A stretch of 64,000 bases of DNA from an uncultured Bacteroidia bacterium (GTDB taxonomy: Bacteria; Bacteroidota; Bacteroidia; Bacteroidales; UBA932): assembly GCA_902789395.1 (NCBI GenBank), contig CADANY010000009.1, positions 1-64,000 on the forward strand, written 5' to 3'. Within the stretch, counting starts at the first letter, position 1, and the number at the start of each line of letters is the position of its first letter. The position numbers and the translations under genes were made by a program. Below are positions 57,960-64,000 of this stretch, one piece after another. The notes under the pieces were generated by a model. The model saw only the letters and a list, made by a program, of their open reading frames with translations. It searched no databases and had not been told where the DNA came from.

Positions 57960-58652
57960 TTATTTTTTAGTCTGTCCATAATAGGCTCCCGGGCCGTGTT
58001 TCCGAAGGAAATGCTTGTCTTCCAAGATCTTCGGGATAGCCGCGGCGGGATTGAGTTCAAGGGTAAGCTTCGCCATCCGGGCGACTTCCTCCAGCACCCG
58101 GGCATGGTAGACGGCCTCGGCAGGGTCCTTTCCCCAGGTAAACGGGCCATGGTTCCGGACCAGGACGCCGGGGGTCTCGACCGCATTCAGTCCGCGGAAG
58201 GTTTCCGCAATCAGCCGGCCCGTTTCCGCCTCATAGGCTCCCGCGACCTGCTCCGCACTGAGGTCTCCCGTACAGGGGACGGGGCCATGGAAATAGTCCG
58301 CATGGGTCGTTCCGAGAGAGGGTATGTCCCGGCCGGCCTGGGCCCAGGCAACGGCATAGGTCGAATGCGTATGGACAACGCCTCCGATTGCGGGGAAGGC
58401 TTTATATAGTTCAAGGTGGGTCGGGGTATCCGAAGAAGGACGGAGGGTGCCTTCTACGACTTTTCCGTCAAGGTCGACAATGACAAGGTCGTCGGCGGTC
58501 ATCTCCCCGTATTCGACGCCGCTCGGCTTGATAACGACCCAGCCCTTTTCCCGGTCAATGCCGGAAACGTTGCCCCAGGTATAGATGACAAGCCCCTGAC
58601 GCACCAGTTCGAGGTTGGCGTCAAGGACTTTTTTTCGAAGTTCTGTCAGCAT
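57960..58652 (-). CDS. araD: L-ribulose-5-phosphate 4-epimerase
   Basis: A 230-residue class II aldolase-fold epimerase converting L-ribulose-5-phosphate to D-xylulose-5-phosphate. Motifs are [48 protein letters not shown] (zinc His pair), FHGPVPCTG and [13 protein letters not shown] (third zinc His). The last ten residues (HGPGAYYGQ) are an AraD signature. It overlaps rhaD by 7 bases. Confidence 0.96.
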   Translation of the reverse strand: MLTELRKKVLDANLELVRQGLVIYTWGNVSGIDREKGWVVIKPSGVEYGEMTADDLVIVDLDGKVVEGTLRPSSDTPTHLELYKAFPAIGGVVHTHSTYAVAWAQAGRDIPSLGTTHADYFHGPVPCTGDLSAEQVAGAYEAETGRLIAETFRGLNAVETPGVLVRNHGPFTWGKDPAEAVYHARVLEEVARMAKLTLELNPAAAIPKILEDKHFLRKHGPGAYYGQTKK

Positions 58653-59467
58653 GGTCTTTTCGTTGGAAGGTGGAACACATCGCGGATCTCCCGGACAGCC
58701 TCCGGGGTCATTCCTTCGGGAGTAAAGCCGAATCCCTTGCCGGTCAGGTAGATACAGGCGGCCTTATTGAGAACGTCTGTCTGGTCGAAGGCTTCCATCA
58801 TATCGGTCCCGACTGCGAGGGTCCCGTGCTTTTCCCAAAGGACGACATCGTAGTCGCGGACTTTCTCGAGGGTCGCATCGGCCAGTTCGACCGAACCGGG
58901 AAGGGTATAGGGAACGACTCCGATCCCGAGGGGAGCAAAAGCCAGGGTCTCGGGAATCATGGACCAGAGAACCCGGGTCAGGTATTCCGAATCCAGGAAC
59001 TCTTTCGAGTGGGACATGGCGACGAGTTCGATCGGGTGCGTATGGAGGGTCGCCTTATAAGAGCTGCCGCTGCCGATCAGGTAATCCTGCAGCATCAGGT
59101 GGGAAGGCAGCTCGGAAGTCGGCATGATCCGCCGGTCGGCGATGATCTCATACCGCTCGCAGTCATCCAGGATACGGATGATACTGCCGGCAGCCATCGG
59201 GTCGCGTGCGAGATCCCGCATGCGTTTTCCCGTCCCTTTGCAGTAGAAATAGCAGCCTTTGAGGTTCGGAAGGCGGGTCCCGATTCCGACAGGCTCGCCG
59301 ATGGCCTTGAGCGAGCGCATCTTCCCGTCCGCAAGGGCAGTAATATTGAGTGTCAGGTTGCCTCCGTTCCGCTCGGCCCATCCTTTCTGCCAAAGATAGC
59401 CGGCGACCTCAGAAACTTGTTTAAGCTCTTCTTTCAGAGCAGGGTTTGCATTCAGTATTGATTCCAT
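58646..59467 (-). CDS. rhaD: L-rhamnulose-1-phosphate aldolase
   Basis: A 273-residue class II aldolase that splits rhamnulose-1-phosphate into dihydroxyacetone phosphate and lactaldehyde. Motifs are [44 protein letters not shown] (zinc His pair) and [19 protein letters not shown]. It differs from araD by the longer N-terminal half, as expected. Rhamnose isomerase and kinase are not in the window. Confidence 0.94.
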   Translation of the reverse strand: MESILNANPALKEELKQVSEVAGYLWQKGWAERNGGNLTLNITALADGKMRSLKAIGEPVGIGTRLPNLKGCYFYCKGTGKRMRDLARDPMAAGSIIRILDDCERYEIIADRRIMPTSELPSHLMLQDYLIGSGSSYKATLHTHPIELVAMSHSKEFLDSEYLTRVLWSMIPETLAFAPLGIGVVPYTLPGSVELADATLEKVRDYDVVLWEKHGTLAVGTDMMEAFDQTDVLNKAACIYLTGKGFGFTPEGMTPEAVREIRDVFHLPTKRPC

Positions 59468-59475
59468 AGTTCGTA

Positions 59476-60519
59476 TTATCTGATCTTTCCTTCAAGCGCT
59501 TTCCGGTTGACCCAGAACGGGAGTTTCCCGCCCCGGAGGAATCCCAGGTAATTCCGGATGGCGGCAATGGGAGCGTCACGGAAGGAATTGATGGTATCTC
59601 CGCCCTGGTGGTTGGTCAGGGTAATATTGTCATACCGGAGGTAGAATTCGGGGATGACCGGTTCCGTCTCATAGACATCAAAAGCGGCCCCGAGGAGTTT
59701 TCCGCTGTCCATCGCCCGCTGGAAGGCCAGCGGATCGACCAGGTAAGACCTGGCGGAGTTGATCAGGTAGGAATGCTCCTTCATCAGGTCGAACTCCCGC
59801 TCGGTCATGATGGCGTGGTCGGACCTCGCGTGGAGGGTTACGATGTCAGATTCGGCGAGGAGGCGGTCCATCGGGACCAGTTCCGCGAATCCGTCCGTGA
59901 TTTCCTTCAGGAAGGGATCGGCGGCCAGGATCCGGCAGCCGAAGGGCTGAAGTTTCCTGGCGACGAGGCGTCCGATGGACCCATAGCCCACGATTCCGAC
60001 GGTCATATCCGTGAGTTCCCGGATCGTTGTCGCCGTATTCGGATAGATTCGCCGCCACTCGCCGTTTCTGAGGGCAAGGTTTGATCGGGCGATGTTCCGG
60101 GTTTCGGAGAGGATCAGGCCGATCGTAAATTCCGCAACGCCGTTGGCATTGTGGGCAGGGTTATTCGAAACGATGACCCCGGCTTCCGTCGCGGCTTCAA
60201 TATCAATATTTTCCAGTCCGCCACGGCAGGACATGACAGCCTTCAGCCGAGGGGCTTCAGCAAAAAGACTCCGGGTTAGGGGGCAGAGATGGACAATAAT
60301 CAAGTCTGCATCCCGGACGGCCTCTCCAAGGCCCTCCGGAGTCGGGATCTCTTCCCGGCGGCCCGCTTCTATCGCTTTGACCGTATCCCGCATCTCCCGG
60401 CGGTCTTTCTCGCCGAAAAACAAGACTTCCAGCCGGTCGCCCTCCCCGAGGTAGGGCCGGACTCCGTTCTCCATCATTTCGGGGGTGATATAGGCATCCC
60501 CCAGGCAAATGACTTTCAT
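59476..60519 (-). CDS. D-isomer 2-hydroxyacid dehydrogenase
   Basis: A 347-residue NAD-dependent dehydrogenase. The NAD site is TVGIVGYGSIGRLVARKL, the catalytic Arg is in LINSARSYLVDPLAF, Glu in AAFDVYETEPVIPE and His in LTNHQGGDTINSF. It resembles D-3-phosphoglycerate dehydrogenase-like proteins, but the N-terminal part has a distinct ICLGDAYITPEMMENGV start seen in sugar-acid clusters. It is 8 bases upstream of rhaD, so a role in rhamnose, lactaldehyde or hydroxyacid metabolism is likely. The exact substrate is unknown. Confidence 0.88.
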   Translation of the reverse strand: MKVICLGDAYITPEMMENGVRPYLGEGDRLEVLFFGEKDRREMRDTVKAIEAGRREEIPTPEGLGEAVRDADLIIVHLCPLTRSLFAEAPRLKAVMSCRGGLENIDIEAATEAGVIVSNNPAHNANGVAEFTIGLILSETRNIARSNLALRNGEWRRIYPNTATTIRELTDMTVGIVGYGSIGRLVARKLQPFGCRILAADPFLKEITDGFAELVPMDRLLAESDIVTLHARSDHAIMTEREFDLMKEHSYLINSARSYLVDPLAFQRAMDSGKLLGAAFDVYETEPVIPEFYLRYDNITLTNHQGGDTINSFRDAPIAAIRNYLGFLRGGKLPFWVNRKALEGKIR

Positions 60520-60527
60520 ACGACGGA

Positions 60528-61304
60528 CTAATATCCAATTACATCATAGAAATCGGTCGTCAGCCAGGTAAAGCCGAGATCCTCTCCGATCTTTTTCATG
60601 TACTCGCTGTCAACCATCCAGAGGAAGGTCTCGATGCCGAGGTCCTGGAACTCCTTGATCCACTCGGGGTGATTGAGGATGACGCTCATATTATAAGAGA
60701 CGCCGGTGAATCCATGCTTTTTGACCTCCTGGGGCGGCATGGAATTGTGCAGGCTCGAAGAATTGAGGCCGACCCGCATCCGAGGCTCCTGGCGGAGGAC
60801 TTCGTCAAGGGTTTCGCTCTTGAAAGAGAGCATATAGACCTGGTCCATCATGTCCAGTTCCTTGATAAGAGCGAGGGACTGGCGGATGATTTCCTTTTCC
60901 TGATCGCCGGGATGGGCCTTGATCTCCAGGAACTGGGTCATCTCCGGGGTTTTCTTCGCCTGCTCGAGCCATTCCCGCAGGTTCGGGATCTGGTGGCCGA
61001 AAGGAAGGACATGGGCACGGATCTCATCATAGGTGCTGCCCGTACAGCTCAGTTTTCCTTTCTCGATCACGTTGTCATGGCGGATAACGAGCTGGCTGTC
61101 ACGGGTCAGATAGACATCGAACTCGCAGCCCTCGCAGCCTTTTTCCTGGGCACGGATCAGGGCGTCAAGGGTATTCTCATCGGTGGTGACTTCCGTCCCG
61201 GTCGTGCAGTGGCCGCGATGGCAGAGGACTTTGGGACGGGGGCCGTTCTGGGACGTGCAGGCACAGGCGGCGGCGATGGCGAGGATAAGGGCAATCTTTT
61301 TCAT
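60528..61304 (-). CDS. Glycerophosphodiester phosphodiesterase lipoprotein
   Basis: A 258-residue lipoprotein (signal ending AAACAC, lipidated Cys near 16) of the GDPD family. Motifs are VLCHRGHCTTG (catalytic His and Arg), TDENTLDALIRAQEKGCEGCEFDVYLTRD (metal Glu/Asp) and LVIRHDNVIEKG (second catalytic His). The end TWLLTDFYDVIGY-like block is typical of the C-terminus. It hydrolyses glycerophosphodiesters or related phosphodiester glycans at the cell envelope. It is the first gene of a run toward araM. Confidence 0.92.
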   Translation of the reverse strand: MKKIALILAIAAACACTSQNGPRPKVLCHRGHCTTGTEVTTDENTLDALIRAQEKGCEGCEFDVYLTRDSQLVIRHDNVIEKGKLSCTGSTYDEIRAHVLPFGHQIPNLREWLEQAKKTPEMTQFLEIKAHPGDQEKEIIRQSLALIKELDMMDQVYMLSFKSETLDEVLRQEPRMRVGLNSSSLHNSMPPQEVKKHGFTGVSYNMSVILNHPEWIKEFQDLGIETFLWMVDSEYMKKIGEDLGFTWLTTDFYDVIGY

Positions 61305-61331
61305 GGCTTTTTTTGTGTTATAAAATTATAT

Positions 61332-63311
61332 TCAGTTATTCTCCAGTTTTCCAGATTCCGGAAAAGGCCCGCTGAGGCGGATGCAGAGCATCGTGAGGTC
61401 GTCACTGGCTTCTGCTTTTCCGACGTGGGCGGCTACGGCTTTTTTCAGAAGCGATACCGTCGTCCTGGAATCCTTGAAGGGGGCGCTGGAAAGCACCTCC
61501 ATCATCCGGTCGTTCCCGAACTCTTGATGGGCGCTGTTCTCCGCTTCGTTCAGGCCGTCCGTGAAAAGGAAGAGGGCACGGTCCCGGAACGCCGTTACCG
61601 TCTGGCCGCGGAACTCCCATTCCGGAGCAATTCCGAGAGCCGTATTCGCCTCGCAATCAAGCAATTCAGCAACTTCTCCCTGTTTCATCGGCAGCAGAAC
61701 GGGAGGATTGTGGCCGCAGTTACAGTAGTCCAGCACTCCGGTCCGGAGGTCTGCGACTCCGATAAAGAGCGTCACGAACATCAGCTGCTCATTCTCGGAT
61801 GAGAGGGACTCGTTGATCTGGCGGGCGATTTCAGTCGGAGGCAGTTCCTGCTGCCCAAGCAGGCGGAACAGGGTTCGGGTCACACTCATGAAAAGGCTCG
61901 CGGGAACCCCTTTCCCACTCACGTCTCCTATGCAGAAATAAAGTTTCTCATTCAGGATGAAAAAATCATACAGATCGCCGCCGACTTCCTTGGCTGGGGT
62001 GATGGACGCGTACAGGTCGATGTCCTTCCGGTCCGGGAATGGAGGGAAGGTACGCGGGACCATTCCCATCTGGATACTTCTGGCAATCTTCAGTTCCTCT
62101 TCAATCCGCTCTTTCTTGGCTGTCGTACGGGTCAGTTCATCGATATAAGACACCAGGGAGGACTGCATGTGCTCGAAGGAGCGAGTCAGCGTTCCGATCT
62201 CGTCCAGACGGTTTTCATCCGTGGGGAGGGTGCTGTCAAAGTGGCCGGAAGCGATATTCTCCGCCCCGTTGGCGAGTGCCTCGAGCGGACGGACGGTTTT
62301 CTTGATGACCCTGAAACAGACATAGAACATCAGCAGAAGGCCCAGGAGGGCGATTCCGAGGGAAAGAAGCCGAAGACGGTTGAGTCCGGCGAAAACGTCG
62401 CTTCGGGGACAGACAATCGCCATGCTCCATCCCGTAGCGCGGAGAGGTTTGTAGAAGACGTAGCAGGGGACGCCGTCCAGCTTAATCTTGCGGACGCCTT
62501 CTTCCCAGTCGATCATGGAATGACCGAGGGCGTCCACGTCCGGATCGGGCTTGATCATCCCTTGGGTAAAGATCGTCTGGTAGAAGAGCTTCTCCGGATC
62601 GGGATGGACAAGGTAGGAACCGCCGCGGCCGATCAGGATGCTATAGGAATGGGGATAGGGTTTGACGGAGGAGATCGTTTCGGAAAGCCACTTCAGGGAT
62701 AGGTCCATGGATATCGAGCCGATATAAGCGCCGTCCTCGCCGGTCAGGGGCTTGCAATAGGAGACCAGCTTATCCGTCTCCATCGCCGAATCGTCTTCCC
62801 AGTCCCAGTCGCTGTAGGGTTCCGTCCAGCACGGCTGGTTCAGCAGTTTCGGGAGAAGATACCAGTCCATATAGAAGTACTGGTACGTATCGCTTCCCTC
62901 CTGCATCGTCTGGACGACATCGCCGACATAACCGGAATAAGCAGAAAAATAATGGTCATTCTTGAAATAATAGGGTTCGAACGAGATCGAACACCCGGAG
63001 AGGAATGGGGCGCCCTGAACAGCGCTACGGGAGTACTCTAGCATCGACTCTTTCGAATCGAGATGCCGGTAGACCAGCCATTCGATATTGTCCGCAGCGA
63101 GCTCGACATCCTCCAGTATATTGTTCAGTCGGAGGGTCGCATTGTCCAGCACCTGCGTCGCGCCCTTGATGGCTTCTTTTTCGAGGGAATGCCGCGAGTG
63201 CATAAACACGAAAGCCTGGGCGGCCAGAGAAATAAGGGCGGAGAACAGAACGACCCAGAGACTCAGCCTTGCAGAGAAAGAATGTTTGAATGATTCGATC
63301 AGGTTTCTCAT
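61332..63311 (-). CDS. dCache-HAMP-SpoIIE/PP2C-type protein phosphatase
   Basis: A 659-residue inner-membrane signalling protein. One helix (about 13-35), a periplasmic dCache-like ligand domain to about 305, a second helix (about 310-330), a HAMP segment with TVRPLEALANGAENIASGHFD, a coiled linker and a C-terminal PP2C-type phosphatase. That domain has PAKEVGGDLYDFF, FCIGDVSGKGVPASLFMS, CGHNPPVLL, LFLFTDGLNEAEN and SDDLTMLCI (metal Asp residues). It likely dephosphorylates an anti-sigma-factor antagonist in answer to a periplasmic signal. It overlaps the substrate-binding protein gene by 4 bases. Confidence 0.92.
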   Translation of the reverse strand: MRNLIESFKHSFSARLSLWVVLFSALISLAAQAFVFMHSRHSLEKEAIKGATQVLDNATLRLNNILEDVELAADNIEWLVYRHLDSKESMLEYSRSAVQGAPFLSGCSISFEPYYFKNDHYFSAYSGYVGDVVQTMQEGSDTYQYFYMDWYLLPKLLNQPCWTEPYSDWDWEDDSAMETDKLVSYCKPLTGEDGAYIGSISMDLSLKWLSETISSVKPYPHSYSILIGRGGSYLVHPDPEKLFYQTIFTQGMIKPDPDVDALGHSMIDWEEGVRKIKLDGVPCYVFYKPLRATGWSMAIVCPRSDVFAGLNRLRLLSLGIALLGLLLMFYVCFRVIKKTVRPLEALANGAENIASGHFDSTLPTDENRLDEIGTLTRSFEHMQSSLVSYIDELTRTTAKKERIEEELKIARSIQMGMVPRTFPPFPDRKDIDLYASITPAKEVGGDLYDFFILNEKLYFCIGDVSGKGVPASLFMSVTRTLFRLLGQQELPPTEIARQINESLSSENEQLMFVTLFIGVADLRTGVLDYCNCGHNPPVLLPMKQGEVAELLDCEANTALGIAPEWEFRGQTVTAFRDRALFLFTDGLNEAENSAHQEFGNDRMMEVLSSAPFKDSRTTVSLLKKAVAAHVGKAEASDDLTMLCIRLSGPFPESGKLENN

Positions 63312-64000
63312 GGCATAAGTTCCTTATAATTGACCTCTCGGGTAATCATACCCGCATCCATCATCAACCGGTTCGCTTTTTCAACCATGTCCTCCCGCAC
63401 CCGGAATTCCTTCTTACCGGAGTCCGGATCAATCTGGAGGCGCAGGACCTCCTCCAGCATCAGTTGCTGGAGAATCTTGTTGGTGGGGATCCGGTTCTTC
63501 TTGACATAGTCCATGACGATTGCCAGCGCCTCTGCCGGGTGGGCTTCGACCCATTCCCAACCCTTCCGGCTTCCCCGGGCAAACGCCTCTGCCTTCCAGG
63601 TGTTTTTCTGGTAGGCATTCCGGGTCATATAGACTCCGTCCTGCTGGATATTATATCCTTGCTCCCGAAAGTTGAATACGCCTTGATCCGATCGGAGCAG
63701 GCCGGTCTGGAGAAGTCTGTAATACTCGTTGAAACTCATCGCCAGGGTAGCGTCAACCGCTCCGGAAATAAACAGATTGACACAGTTTGATGTCTTGACC
63801 CACTCGATTTCCTGATTGTTCCCGAGCGTAACGATACGGGCCAGCTGGTCAAAGCCGGAGTTCCAAACGGCTACTTTGCCTTTTTGGATCGAAAGCGGAT
63901 CCGTCCCGTTTCGGGAAATCAGCATAATCGCACTGTTCATCGAGGTCTGCAGGATATTGACAAGCTTGGCGCCCGAACTGACCGATTCGATAGCCTGGGC
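63308..64000 (-). CDS. ABC-type solute-binding protein, NitT/TauT-like (partial)
   Basis: The C-terminal ~230 residues of a solute-binding protein; the start lies beyond the window edge and the frame is open to base 64000. Motifs are VAVWNSGFDQLARIVTLGN, CVNLFISGAVDATLAMSFNEYYRLL and AFARGSRKGWEWVEAHPAEALAIVMDYVKKN, as in NMT1/THI5/SsuA-like proteins that bind nitrate, taurine, thiamine precursors or similar molecules. It is read together with the dCache phosphatase, which may mean that binding is coupled to signalling. The ligand is unknown. Confidence 0.82.
   Translation of the reverse strand, partial: AQAIESVSSGAKLVNILQTSMNSAIMLISRNGTDPLSIQKGKVAVWNSGFDQLARIVTLGNNQEIEWVKTSNCVNLFISGAVDATLAMSFNEYYRLLQTGLLRSDQGVFNFREQGYNIQQDGVYMTRNAYQKNTWKAEAFARGSRKGWEWVEAHPAEALAIVMDYVKKNRIPTNKILQQLMLEEVLRLQIDPDSGKKEFRVREDMVEKANRLMMDAGMITREVNYKELMP

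Noticed and set aside
1..64000. tRNA, rRNA, integrase, transposase, CRISPR-Cas
   Set aside because: I looked for tRNA-like cloverleaf ends, recombinase motifs and regular direct repeats in the gaps and found none that I could support.

Overview
The window looks like chromosomal DNA of a Bacteroidales bacterium. Support comes from a SusC/SusD pair at the left edge, Bacteroidetes-type promoters (TTG or TTTG, 19-20 bp, TAnnTTTG), lipoproteins with Bacteroidetes-like signals, a BamA/OmpH/UppS/NadK block, and carbohydrate enzymes of families GH3 and GH43. The backbone is GC-rich. I cannot name the species. I saw no rRNA, tRNA, IS element or CRISPR array.

Layout. 1-2330: end of a SusC/SusD operon; the SusD gene has two apparent single-base losses. 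2350-12559 (minus strand): a porin plus SLC13 carboxylate transporter, NADP-glutamate dehydrogenase, then OmpH, BamA, UppS, NadK and a nucleotidyltransferase-fold protein that carries a 126-bp in-frame insert. 12560-13552: a remnant region with a beheaded DUF4160 gene, an intact DUF2442-HTH gene behind a promoter/operator with striking inverted repeats, and a broken lipoprotein gene. 13553-48693: a roughly 35-kb surface-polysaccharide (capsule or O-antigen-like) cluster, all on the minus strand, many genes overlapping by 1 to 4 bases. 48899-52580: UDP-glucose dehydrogenase and two tandem GH3 lipoproteins. 52733-56620: an esterase, a Tat-type phosphoesterase and a GH43 enzyme. 56613-61304: AraM, AraD, RhaD, a 2-hydroxyacid dehydrogenase and a glycerophosphodiesterase. 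61332-64000: a dCache-HAMP-PP2C phosphatase and a partial solute-binding protein.

The polysaccharide cluster holds a flippase (Wzx), an EpsG-type polymerase, an initiating phosphoglycosyl transferase (PglC type), seven likely glycosyltransferases (five GT-A/GT32, two GT4), several O-acyltransferases, a pyruvyl transferase, a deacetylase and an ATP-grasp ligase. Its core contains two unusual modules. The first is a phosphonate pathway: a three-domain protein (LicC-like nucleotidyltransferase, TagD-like cytidylyltransferase, PEP mutase), phosphonopyruvate decarboxylase and an iron-type alcohol dehydrogenase that probably reduces phosphonoacetaldehyde. No 2-aminoethylphosphonate aminotransferase is visible, so the predicted product is 2-hydroxyethylphosphonate, activated as a CMP ester and transferred to glycan by the LicD-like or TagF-like enzyme. 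The second is an acyl module: FkbH-like glyceryl-ACP synthase, two acyl carrier proteins, a FabH-like ketosynthase, an SDR and a VOC protein. This suggests an ACP-borne three-carbon or longer substituent placed on a sugar. The coexistence of these two modules in one polymer locus is the most interesting feature of the window.
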